Assembly: GCF_004001045.1 (NCBI RefSeq) | Contig: NZ_BIMK01000001.1 | Coordinates: 62,001 to 126,000, forward strand | DNA length: 64,000 nucleotides | Direction: 5' to 3' | Source of the DNA: Paenibacillus chibensis | GTDB lineage: Bacteria; Bacillota; Bacilli; Paenibacillales; Paenibacillaceae | In this document: positions 8,224-16,320 of the stretch, in pieces | Layout of the letters: each line of letters begins with the position of its first letter | Position numbering within the stretch: position 1 is the first letter of the stretch | The notes under the pieces: generated by a model | Database searches by the model: none | What the model was told of the DNA's origin: nothing | The model's input: the letters and a program-made list of their open reading frames with translations, nothing else | Made by a program: the position numbers and the translations under genes

Positions 8224-9030
8224 TTATTGATCCTTTTTGTTGTTTGCGGCTGCGGCATATTTGGTCAAAATGGCTCCGAGCGTCCCGATATCAACCGGAT
8301 CATCCGCCTTCCAATCGGCGCTGATGCCCGCATGTTCGACGAGCCATTGTCTGCCGGCCTCTTTCCAAGCAGGAATATTGGGCTGTGGCTTGGTGGATTG
8401 ATATGCATCCATGAGTTCCGCCTCGCTTCCTTTGTATTCGTCCAAATCCACATCGCCATTGATGCCGGCGACCTTGCCTTTGTTGGTGTACTGAATAAAT
8501 TCCCATGCGTTCCAGCCGCCCTTGTTGGCCGGGGAACCGCTGCTGTAATAGGCATACCATAACGGTACGTTTCCGAACGTGCTGTCGAGCGAGGAGTCAA
8601 TAAAACTCGGGAAGGTATAGATCATCAGGACTTTGCCTGTGCGCAGCTTAAACTGCCGGATCCACTCATGGACTATCGCGGAAATATTCGCCCGCGTCCC
8701 CCCTTCTTTGGTTTCAATATCGAGTACGAACGGCAGCTTGAACGAATCAATACCGCCGGCGCTTTCAATGACCTGCACGAAATGCTCCAGCTCCGCGCTG
8801 ACGTCCTGGGGTATCTTGGCACGGGTCAAATGGTAGACTCCCGTCAGCAGTCCGGCTCCTTTAGCGCCTTGGGCGTTTGCTCTGAACCGGTCATCCACCA
8901 GCTTCGCCCCTTCCGTCGCTTTCAGGAACACGAAGGAATATCCTGCATTCTTGACCTGCTTCCAGTCAATGATTCCCTGCCAGTGTGATACGTCGATGCC
9001 TTTGGCATGATTGTCGCTACGGCTTTGCAC
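8224..9030 (-). CDS. GH25 lysozyme (N,O-diacetylmuramidase)
   Basis: Hydrolyses beta-1,4 bonds between MurNAc and GlcNAc of peptidoglycan. A 268-residue protein whose N-terminal 200 residues are a GH25 domain: KGIDVSHWQG starts it, PFVLDIE carries the acidic pair and QYTNKGKVAGINGDVDLDEY closes it. The last 60 residues form a short helical tail of unknown role. There is no signal peptide, so it may act in spore, lysis or phage-like contexts, or leave by another route. I choose the GTG at 9030, 8 bases from GGAGG; the ATG at 9045 overlaps that ribosome site. Confidence 0.88.
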   Translation of the reverse strand: MQSRSDNHAKGIDVSHWQGIIDWKQVKNAGYSFVFLKATEGAKLVDDRFRANAQGAKGAGLLTGVYHLTRAKIPQDVSAELEHFVQVIESAGGIDSFKLPFVLDIETKEGGTRANISAIVHEWIRQFKLRTGKVLMIYTFPSFIDSSLDSTFGNVPLWYAYYSSGSPANKGGWNAWEFIQYTNKGKVAGINGDVDLDEYKGSEAELMDAYQSTKPQPNIPAWKEAGRQWLVEHAGISADWKADDPVDIGTLGAILTKYAAAANNKKDQ

Positions 9031-9172
9031 CGCATCCACCTCCATTATGAGTAGAGCTGCTTGAGTCCTCTTTCTTATTCGTATACATATGTTTAATGAT
9101 CATTGTCCTGTATGGACGAACCTCCCTGATCCGCAAAAAAGGCAAACGCCACGGATCGCTCGCGGCCCACAA

Positions 9173-9205
9173 AAAAAGAAGCCGGGATATCCGGCTTCTT
9201 TTTCT
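9173..9205 (-). terminator. Terminator of the OrfA-like gene
   Basis: Stem AGAAGCCGG/CCGGCTTCT with a 5-base loop, T-rich on both sides; on the minus strand it follows the 72-residue HTH gene. Confidence 0.85.
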
Positions 9206-9232
9206 TTGCTGTATTAAGCATTCATCTTTGCT

Positions 9233-9451
9233 TTAAATATGAAGCGTTTCTTTGGAGCGACCCCTTTGGTCTATCAAACCGGTATCCCCTTGTTCTCGGT
9301 ACTTTCTCATCCATACCTTCAATCGGCCGATATCGGCGATTCCCAATGCTTCAGCCACTTGCTTTTTGGTCATCCCTTGAAGACGCATGTCCACAGCCTT
9401 CTTCTTGGTATCCAAACTGTAAGAGCAGAAAGTCTGTCCTTTTTTGGCCAT
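9233..9451 (-). CDS. IS3 OrfA-like helix-turn-helix protein, probably truncated
   Basis: A 72-residue protein with an N-terminal helix-turn-helix: TKKKAVDMRLQGMTKKQVAEALG then KVWMRKYREQGDTGLIDQRGR. This resembles the first half of OrfA of IS3-family transposases, which binds the element's ends. Full OrfA proteins are about 100 residues and end in a leucine zipper; here the frame stops just after the RGR turn, and no OrfB follows, so it is probably an insertion-sequence remnant. GAGGTG lies 7 bases before the ATG, so it may still be translated. Confidence 0.6.
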   Translation of the reverse strand: MAKKGQTFCSYSLDTKKKAVDMRLQGMTKKQVAEALGIADIGRLKVWMRKYREQGDTGLIDQRGRSKETLHI

Positions 9452-9608
9452 CCGTAATCACCTCACTACATTTATCGGCGGATGGCCTTCATCTTTTCAT
9501 CCCTAATGCACAAATAGTTCCAAAGACCCTTGTTTATTTTGGTAAATAAATACATTTTCCTTGGATAGGAGTCGATCACGTAGTTATATAGACTTGTTTT
9601 TGTGGTCC

Positions 9609-10199
9609 CTATGGCAGTAAATAGCCCTTTTCCACGGCATCCTCTAACAGTTCTGTCACCAGCGAATGGACCTCCGGCAGATCCGCCTCCAAAAAGCGGA
9701 TTCGGCCCTGCACCCGGCCCAAGGTCACGCCGTGCTTCCGCCATGCTTTTCCTTGGGTGAAGTAATTATGCAGCAGCGGCTGTATCCGGTCCATCGCCGC
9801 GGCATACCGGGCTTCCGGAGTCTCCCCCTGCTCGAACTCCAGCCAAAGCTCCATCAGCTCACCGGACTGCTCGGCGGGCAGAAGGCCAAATATCCGTGTG
9901 GCTGCCTCTCTTTCTCTGTCGAATTTCCCTTCCTGGCCCTTGATGTCATAAGCAAACGTATCTCCGGCATCAATTTCGACCAGGTCATGGATCAGGAGCA
10001 TCTTCATAACCCGAAGAATATCCACGCGCCCCTGTGCCGCATGCTCCTCCAGCAGCCAAGCCATCAATGTGATATGCCAGGAGTGCTCGGCATCATTTTC
10101 GCGACGGGAAGCATCCATCAGATAGGTTTGACGGAAGATGGTCTTCAGCCGGTCAACCTCCCTAATAAACTCGAGCTGACTGCTTAATCGCCCATTCAT
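9609..10199 (-). CDS. HD domain phosphohydrolase, YfbR-like
   Basis: A 196-residue HD-superfamily hydrolase. The metal-binding pattern is H in NDAEHSWH (near 38), HD in LLIHDLVEID (near 74) and a later Asp in AAAMDRIQPLL (near 137). This matches the HD_3 / 5'-deoxynucleotidase (YfbR) group that removes phosphate from dNMPs, but the exact substrate is inferred. GGAGG lies 8 bases before the ATG. It is followed by the OrfA-like remnant with a 157-base gap. Confidence 0.82.
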   Translation of the reverse strand: MNGRLSSQLEFIREVDRLKTIFRQTYLMDASRRENDAEHSWHITLMAWLLEEHAAQGRVDILRVMKMLLIHDLVEIDAGDTFAYDIKGQEGKFDREREAATRIFGLLPAEQSGELMELWLEFEQGETPEARYAAAMDRIQPLLHNYFTQGKAWRKHGVTLGRVQGRIRFLEADLPEVHSLVTELLEDAVEKGYLLP

Positions 10200-10282
10200 A
10201 TGTATTTCCTCCTTCTTCGGTATGTTAGCTATAAAAACTTTACCACAAGTTTAACCAAGAGATTATCCATTCATCTGATATC

Positions 10283-10319
10283 AAAAAAGATGCCGTTTCC
10301 CAATAGGGAATCCGGCATC
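10283..10319 (-). terminator. Terminator of the alpha-glucosidase gene
   Basis: On the minus strand GATGCCGGATTCCC pairs with GGGAAACGGCATC and is followed by TTTTTT. Confidence 0.85.
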
Positions 10320-10332
10320 CTCGTTTCGTGTC

Positions 10333-12003
10333 TTAAGCTTTCAAGCTGTATACTCTCGCTTCGAATGGACGAAGCTGCGAGGAATCCATTCCCTCCACCG
10401 GATAGTTTGCGATCACGATGTCCCCGCCTTCCGAGCTTAATCCTTCCGGCAGCTCCAGTGCAACCGGATGTCCGGTAAAGTTCAGGACGATAAGCCATTT
10501 TTCCTCTGCCAGCGTTCGCGTGTAAGCATAAATCTGCTCATGATCCTGCATAATCAGCTCATAATCGCCATAAACCATCACCGGGTTCTGCTTGCGCAGG
10601 GCAATCAGCTGCCGGTAGTAATGATAGATGGATCCGGGATCGGCAACCGCCTCCTCCGCGTTAATTACGGTATAGTTGGGGTTCACACCAATCCACGGAG
10701 TACCGGTGGTAAAGCCTGCGTTCGCTTCGGCGCTCCACTGCATCGGCGTGCGCGCATTGTCGCGGCCTTTGGTTTGGATCGCCTGCATGATGGTGCCCGG
10801 ATCGGCACCGCCTTCTATGACTTGCTCGCGGTACATATTATGGATTTCCACGTCGCGGTATTCCTCGATGCTCGCGAACTTCACGTTCGTCATCCCGAGC
10901 TCTTCCCCTTGATATATATAAGGCGTCCCTTTCAAGGTGTGCAGCAGGGTGGCCAGCATTTTGGCCGATTCGACGCGGTACTCCTTGTCATTGCCGAACC
11001 GCGATACCATCCGCGGCTGATCATGGTTATTCAAGTACAGGCTGTTCCAGCCATCCTCCGCAAGGCCGGTCTGCCATTTATGCAGCACCCCGCGCAGCTT
11101 GGACAGCGTCCATGGCTGCAAATCCCATTTGCCGTTCGCGCCGGAGTCCACGTCCATATGCTCAAACTGGAACACCATCTGCAGCTCATGACGGTCTTTC
11201 CCTGTATAGTTAATCGCTTCCTCCACTGTGACTCCCGGTGCCTCGCCGACGGTCATCACGTCGTACCGGGACAGAACGTGCGCATTCATTTCCTGCAAAA
11301 ACTCGTGAATGCGCGGACCATTCATATAATACGGGCTGCCGTCGCTGAGTCCTTCCTTGCCGTCATCAGGCAGGCCGGGAACCTTGGAGATTAAATTGAT
11401 GACGTCCATGCGGAAGCCGTCAACGCCCTTGTCCAGCCAGAAGCTCATCATATCGTATACGGACTTTCGGAGCTTCGGATTTTCCCAATTGAGATCAGGC
11501 TGCTTTTTCGTGAACAAATGCAGGTAATACTCTCCTGTCGCTTCATCCAGCTGCCATGCCGAGCCGCTGAAGAAGGAGGTCCAGTTGTTCGGTGCTGAGC
11601 CGTCTTCCTTGCCGGGATGCCAAATATAATAATCGCGATACGGATTGTCCTTCGATGAACGGGACTCGACGAACCACGCATGCTCGTCCGACGAGTGGTT
11701 GACGACCAAGTCCATCATCAGCTTCATGCCGCGGGCATGCAGCCCTGCCAAGAGCTCCTCCCAATCCTCCATGGTTCCGAATTCGTCCATAATGTCATAG
11801 TAATCGCTGATATCGTATCCATTATCGTCATTGGGGGATTTGTAGACGGGCGATAGCCAGATGACGTCCACACCCAGTTCCTTTAAATAGTCGAGCTTCG
11901 AACAGATCCCTTGAAGATCCCCGATGCCATCTCCATTGCTGTCTTTAAAGCTTCGAGGATATATCTGGTATACGACCGCTTCCTTCCAAAAGGCACGTTC
12001 CAT
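10333..12003 (-). CDS. GH13 alpha-glucosidase, oligo-1,6-glucosidase type
   Basis: Cytosolic 556-residue exo-glucosidase that frees glucose from short alpha-glucosides. GH13 catalytic residues are visible: nucleophile Asp200 in GFRMDV, acid/base Glu254 in TVGEAPG and Asp328 in NNHDQP. The residue after the nucleophile is Val; in this family Val is typical of oligo-1,6-glucosidases while Ala or Thr is typical of maltases, so isomalto-oligosaccharides are likely substrates. A trehalose-6-phosphate hydrolase reading is less likely. AGGGAG lies 8 bases before the ATG. No sugar transporter gene is adjacent. Confidence 0.92.
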   Translation of the reverse strand: MERAFWKEAVVYQIYPRSFKDSNGDGIGDLQGICSKLDYLKELGVDVIWLSPVYKSPNDDNGYDISDYYDIMDEFGTMEDWEELLAGLHARGMKLMMDLVVNHSSDEHAWFVESRSSKDNPYRDYYIWHPGKEDGSAPNNWTSFFSGSAWQLDEATGEYYLHLFTKKQPDLNWENPKLRKSVYDMMSFWLDKGVDGFRMDVINLISKVPGLPDDGKEGLSDGSPYYMNGPRIHEFLQEMNAHVLSRYDVMTVGEAPGVTVEEAINYTGKDRHELQMVFQFEHMDVDSGANGKWDLQPWTLSKLRGVLHKWQTGLAEDGWNSLYLNNHDQPRMVSRFGNDKEYRVESAKMLATLLHTLKGTPYIYQGEELGMTNVKFASIEEYRDVEIHNMYREQVIEGGADPGTIMQAIQTKGRDNARTPMQWSAEANAGFTTGTPWIGVNPNYTVINAEEAVADPGSIYHYYRQLIALRKQNPVMVYGDYELIMQDHEQIYAYTRTLAEEKWLIVLNFTGHPVALELPEGLSSEGGDIVIANYPVEGMDSSQLRPFEARVYSLKA

Positions 12004-12219
12004 TCTAGCTGCTCCCTTCTCGTTTCCGTTTGCTGTTCCCCTTCTATGCTACTCCGCCCATCCGCCGAAAACGATATACGATATTAACGTTTAAGGGGGA
12101 AAATATAAACCTGATTCCGGTTAAATGAAACAAATTATGGCATATTTTAACAACTTGGGCTATAGTTCTATGTGGACTATTTCCGCGATAATGAAACGGT
12201 TTAGAAAGGATGAACACGG

Positions 12220-12654
12220 ATGTACAAAAGATTATCCCGCTTCGTTTTGGCGCTGCTGCTTGGCTTAACCGTCGTTTTGGCTGGAGGAAATATGCAAGCG
12301 GACGCTAAAACGGCACAGACCAGCCCATGGTCCGTAAAGCTTGTCAGCGTGCAGCTCATCGAGAACAATCACGTCGGCAACGAATGGTATACCGAGGCAT
12401 CGGTCAATCAAAAGCCCATAGAGGTCGGCGAAAGCATCACGCTCCAAAATCCTAAATCCATTAAGCTCGAAGCCTATGCAGAAGAACAAGACAAAGTTCC
12501 GGATATCGGAACCGCCAGCAAAACCATTCAGATCTCCTCGCTCAGCCAGAAAACAAGCACTATCGAATTAAAGGTTACGGTGACGGAAAACAGAGGCCGA
12601 TATTCGGGCCAGAAGGCTTACTGGAAGTTCGTATACCAAATTTCAAAAAAATAA
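12220..12654 (+). CDS. Secreted hypothetical protein
   Basis: A 144-residue protein with a clear signal peptide (MYKRLSRFVLALLLGLTVVL, cleavage probably after ADA near residue 29). The mature part is rich in Thr, Ser and Val with strand-like alternation and no cysteines, suggesting a small beta-sandwich. I do not recognise a family. AAGGA lies 9 bases before the ATG. It stands alone between the divergent alpha-glucosidase gene and the Tet-like GTPase. Confidence 0.65.
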   Translation: MYKRLSRFVLALLLGLTVVLAGGNMQADAKTAQTSPWSVKLVSVQLIENNHVGNEWYTEASVNQKPIEVGESITLQNPKSIKLEAYAEEQDKVPDIGTASKTIQISSLSQKTSTIELKVTVTENRGRYSGQKAYWKFVYQISKK

Positions 12655-12710
12655 TATTTAGCGGGAGTCCCGATACCGCTTCGCGAACTCCATCTTGGCT
12701 TGATTCGGCA

Positions 12711-12797
12711 TGCTATAATGGTGAAAACATCAAACGAGCTATCCGATCTTAAGCATTTCAACCAAAAAAAACGATGGAGTGTTACATAAGCTTATGA
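12711..12797 (+). promoter_or_regulatory. Promoter and seven-codon upstream ORF of the Tet-like gene
   Basis: An extended -10 element TGCTATAAT (12711-12719) lies about 75 bases upstream. Between it and the gene, ATG at 12774 opens a seven-codon frame (MECYISL) whose TGA (12795-12797) overlaps the gene's ATG at 12794 in the ATGA manner. GGAG stands 14 bases before that ATG, further than usual, so translation may be coupled to the short frame. Confidence 0.45.
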
Positions 12798-14779
12798 CAG
12801 CCAAACAACTTCGAAATATAGGCATCTTCGCGCATGTCGATGCAGGCAAAACAACCACGACGGAGCATATGCTGTTCGCGAGCGGCGCGATCCGAGCGCT
12901 GGGAAGCGTGGATCAAGGGACGGCACAGACCGATTCCCTCGACGTCGAGCGGGAGCGCGGGATATCCGTACGTTCGGCGGCCACATCCCTCGTGTGGAAC
13001 GGCATCGCGGTCAATCTCGTCGATACGCCGGGACATGTCGACTTCCTCTCGGAAGTCGAACGCTCCATGCGCGTCATGGACGGTGCGATTCTGATCATCT
13101 CCGCCGCAGAGGGTGTGCAGTCCCAGACGGAAACGGTATGGCAGGCCCTGCGGGCGATGCACATCCCTACATTGATTTATATCAACAAAATGGATCGTAT
13201 AGGCGTTAGCGTTCCCAAGGTCGTGGAGGAAATCAAGCGGCTGTTGTCCGTGCACATCGCGCCTCTGCAAGCGCCGGACGGGGAAGGCGAACTGTTCACC
13301 GGAATCATGCCGATATGGGCCATAGACGAGAAAGATAACGAAACTGGCGTCAACCGCGGCTTGGTGACAGATACGATTGCGGACCTGGATGAAGGCATTC
13401 TCGAACGGATTGTTGACGGCGAGGACGTCTCGACAGAAGAGCTGAAGGAAAAACTGGCGAGCCTGAGCCGCAGCGGCCGGGCATTTCCGGTTTGCTTCGG
13501 TTCCTCGCAGCGGAGCATCGGCATTCGCGAGCTGCTGGATGCGGCAATCGAATATTTGCCGGGGCCAGGCGGAGACCCGGAGAACGATCTGGCCGGCGTC
13601 ATCTTCAAAATTGAACGGGATAAGCTGATGGGGCGCACCGCTTTCGTCCGGCTGTATCAGGGGGCATTGAAAAACAGGGATGCCGTCGTCAATCTGACGC
13701 GCGGCGTACAAGAAAAAGTAACTCAAATTCGCAAAATGAGCGTCCAGAAGCATACCGATCTCGGCCAGATCGAAGCTGGAGACATTGCTGCGGTTTATGG
13801 ACTGAGCCAGTCCCGAATCGGCGACATCCTGGGGACCTCCGCCGGAGTTCCTCCCTATCACGCATTAGCCACTCCGCTACTGACGGTCCAGGTTAAGCCG
13901 GGAGAGGAAGCACGGTACCCGGAGCTTGTGGAAGCACTGCAGGAGCTGACCGAGGAGGATCCACTCCTCGATCTGCAGTGGCTGCAGTCCGAGCGCGAGC
14001 TGCATGTCAAGGTGATGGGCACGATCCAGCTCGAAATCCTCGCCAGCCTGCTGCAGACGAGGTTCGGCCTGCAGGCGGAGTTCGGTCAACCGTCCGTCAT
14101 ATACAAGGAAACGCCAGCGCAAGCCGGCGAAGGCTTCATTGCATACACGATGCCCAAGCCTTGCTGGGCAATTCTGCGATTTGCCATCGGGCCGCTGCCC
14201 CGCGGGAGCGGCCTCGTGTACAGCTCGGTCGTGCGGAGCGAGCATCTGCTTCCAAGCTACCAGAACGAAGTGGAGCGCCGTGTCCCCGAAGCCCTGCAGC
14301 AGGGTTTGCTCGGATGGGAAGTTACGGATTTGAAAGTAACCCTAGTCGAAGGGGAGCATCATGTCTGGCATACCCATCCGCTGGATTTCGTCGTGGCTAC
14401 GCCCATGGGCATCATGAACGGTCTGGCAAGCACGGGCACCACACTGCTGGAGCCGATGCTCCGTTTCCGGATTACCGTTCCGGAAGAATTCGGCGGAAAA
14501 ATATTAAGCGAGCTGGTACAGATGCGGGCGGAATTCGAGGCACCTTCGGTCATGCACGGCCGATGCGTGATCGAGGGGATCATTCCGGCGGCAACATCCC
14601 TCGAATATCCCGTCAGGCTCCGGTCGATGACCGGCGGCAAGGGCGTCATGGCCACTTCATTTACGGGTTATCAGGATTGCCCGCCGGATGTCCGCGCGGA
14701 ACGGAAGCGGTACGGCGTAAACCCGCTGGACCAATCGAAATATATTCTTAGCGTCCGCAGCGCTTTGTCGACATCATAA
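12794..14779 (+). CDS. Tet(M)-like ribosomal protection GTPase
   Basis: A 661-residue EF-G-like GTPase of the TetM/TetW/TetO family, which removes tetracycline from the ribosome. G1 is AHVDAGKT near residue 13, G3 is DTPGH and G4 is NKMD; the C-terminal half has the EF-G III-V domains. The domain IV loop reads VATPMG, only partly matching the VSTPAD loop of Tet(M) that displaces the drug, so real resistance is uncertain. It may be a chromosomal translation factor of this family. A GTG at 12779 would add five residues but overlaps the GGAG site. Confidence 0.8.
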   Translation: MTAKQLRNIGIFAHVDAGKTTTTEHMLFASGAIRALGSVDQGTAQTDSLDVERERGISVRSAATSLVWNGIAVNLVDTPGHVDFLSEVERSMRVMDGAILIISAAEGVQSQTETVWQALRAMHIPTLIYINKMDRIGVSVPKVVEEIKRLLSVHIAPLQAPDGEGELFTGIMPIWAIDEKDNETGVNRGLVTDTIADLDEGILERIVDGEDVSTEELKEKLASLSRSGRAFPVCFGSSQRSIGIRELLDAAIEYLPGPGGDPENDLAGVIFKIERDKLMGRTAFVRLYQGALKNRDAVVNLTRGVQEKVTQIRKMSVQKHTDLGQIEAGDIAAVYGLSQSRIGDILGTSAGVPPYHALATPLLTVQVKPGEEARYPELVEALQELTEEDPLLDLQWLQSERELHVKVMGTIQLEILASLLQTRFGLQAEFGQPSVIYKETPAQAGEGFIAYTMPKPCWAILRFAIGPLPRGSGLVYSSVVRSEHLLPSYQNEVERRVPEALQQGLLGWEVTDLKVTLVEGEHHVWHTHPLDFVVATPMGIMNGLASTGTTLLEPMLRFRITVPEEFGGKILSELVQMRAEFEAPSVMHGRCVIEGIIPAATSLEYPVRLRSMTGGKGVMATSFTGYQDCPPDVRAERKRYGVNPLDQSKYILSVRSALSTS

Positions 14780-14821
14780 CATGACATAGTTACGAGGAAT
14801 CATGATATAGAGGAGGACCTT

Positions 14822-15487
14822 ATGGGTAAGATTTTCGGATTTATTCTATTATGGAGACTGCTGGGAAATCCCTTCCTGGCCATCCTTGTCTTACTGGTGA
14901 TCGTATATCTGCTGGACAGACGTTTTGTCGGCGTCTTTCCAAGCTTGACCAAGCCCTTTAAACGAATGGGGCAGGTCTCCAGGCTGCGCACCCAAATCAG
15001 CATGAATCCAAACGACGTTTCTTCCAAGCATGAGCTGGCAAGACTTTTGATCGAACGGAAAAAGGATGCCGAAGCGCAAAAATTGCTGGAGTCCATCGCC
15101 TCTCAATCCGAGGATTCCGCCGAATTTTGGGATGACCTCGGTACGGTATATGTAAGGCAGGGAGACATTCAAAAAGGCGAAGCTTATATCCTGAAAGCGC
15201 TGGAGATCAACCCGCGGGTCAAATACGGGCGCCCGTACCTTCGGCTCGCCGATGTCTACAAAAACAGCGATCGTGACAAGGCCGTGGAATACGTGCACCG
15301 CTTCCAGGAAATTCAGTCATCCTCCTGTGAAGGCTATTATCTGCTCGGCATGATGTACAAAGCGCTGGACCGCCAGGCTGAAGCCAAGGCTGCTTTTCAG
15401 GAATCCATCAACATTTATCGTTCCCTTCCCAAATACAAAAAACGCCAGGAGCGGAAATGGGCCGTTCTTAGCATGATGAGAAAATAG
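14822..15487 (+). CDS. Membrane-anchored TPR protein
   Basis: A 221-residue protein with one N-terminal membrane helix (residues about 15-32, LGNPFLAILVLLVIVYLL) followed by three to four tetratricopeptide repeats in a cytosolic or surface domain; examples are ELARLLIERKKDAEAQKLLE and YLRLADVYKNSDRDKAVEYV. TPR domains bind other proteins; the partner is unknown. AGGAGG lies 5 bases before the ATG. It follows the Tet-like gene by 42 bases on the same strand, so they may share a transcript. Confidence 0.82.
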   Translation: MGKIFGFILLWRLLGNPFLAILVLLVIVYLLDRRFVGVFPSLTKPFKRMGQVSRLRTQISMNPNDVSSKHELARLLIERKKDAEAQKLLESIASQSEDSAEFWDDLGTVYVRQGDIQKGEAYILKALEINPRVKYGRPYLRLADVYKNSDRDKAVEYVHRFQEIQSSSCEGYYLLGMMYKALDRQAEAKAAFQESINIYRSLPKYKKRQERKWAVLSMMRK

Positions 15488-15511
15488 CTCCGCCGCTGAC
15501 GGTTACCTAAC

Positions 15512-15547
15512 AAAAAAACAGACCTCAAAGGGTCTGTTTTTTGTTTT
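15512..15547. terminator. Bidirectional terminator
   Basis: Stem AACAGACC/GGGTCTGTT with flanking A and T runs between the convergent TPR and esterase genes. Confidence 0.85.
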
Positions 15548-15560
15548 CATACCGGGGAAA

Positions 15561-16193
15561 TCAAGCCAACGGGTAATATCCGAGCCGCCCCAGTTGTTCC
15601 GCGATCACTTTATATCCTTTGCCATTGGGATGGAGATGATCGAAGGACAGCAGCTCATGTTCGCGCCCGTAGAAGGACGAGAAAATCTCGGCTGCCGCAT
15701 AGCTTCCACCCCAGTACCCGTTAACATAACGGTTAAACTGCTGTACCCACTGCGTAGCCGCTTCGACCTGAGGATACGGGTTGTATAGGCCGACGGCACG
15801 CACGATGTAAGGCGATCTGGAGCCCTGCTTCAGCTGGTTCAGCGTCTGCATGATTCCTGAGAAATTGGACTGGCACTGCGACAGCGCCTTATTGAAATGC
15901 TGTGCAATATTTTGCGGAGGAGCGCTCTTGGCCGCCCGGATCAGATCATTGCCCCCGATCGAAATGGTGATGATCCTGGCCTCCTTCAGCGAGTTTCGAA
16001 GCTGGGGGCTCCGCTTCATGTTCGCGTACAATTCGGAAGACGTAAGCCCGTTGACCCCCAAATTTTCGTATGACACAAACTCCCCGATTCTCCGTTCCGC
16101 CATGCCCCGATAGACCGGCACGAAACCGTTCCCCGGCATGGCTCCGAAACCGACGGTCAGTGAGTCGCCGACTGCCGTGTAAGGAACCGCCAC
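15561..16193 (-). CDS. SGNH/GDSL family esterase
   Basis: A 210-residue SGNH hydrolase acting on ester bonds of lipids or acetylated sugars. Block I is VGDSLTVGFG (Ser at about residue 11), block II has NLGVNG, block III is IGGNDL and block V is DHLHPNGKGY (Asp and His of the triad). No signal peptide precedes block I. The start is GTG, 8 bases from AGGAGG. It lies downstream of the sigma-factor operon on the same strand, separated by 127 bases, and may or may not belong to it. Confidence 0.85.
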   Translation of the reverse strand: MAVPYTAVGDSLTVGFGAMPGNGFVPVYRGMAERRIGEFVSYENLGVNGLTSSELYANMKRSPQLRNSLKEARIITISIGGNDLIRAAKSAPPQNIAQHFNKALSQCQSNFSGIMQTLNQLKQGSRSPYIVRAVGLYNPYPQVEAATQWVQQFNRYVNGYWGGSYAAAEIFSSFYGREHELLSFDHLHPNGKGYKVIAEQLGRLGYYPLA

Positions 16194-16320
16194 AATCTTC
16201 GCCTCCTCTTCGTTTTCCCTTTACTCATTCATAGCAGTGTATGAACGATCATGGAAAAGTGAAAGGGACAAAGCTCAGGGAAAGGGAGACTCTCATGAAA
16301 ACGGGCGGCCCAAGCGCTTG

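Noticed and set aside
9472..9555. A 27-residue minus-strand frame (MYLFTKINKG...)
   Set aside because: AAGGA is almost touching the ATG and there is no other support; possibly part of the insertion-sequence remnant.
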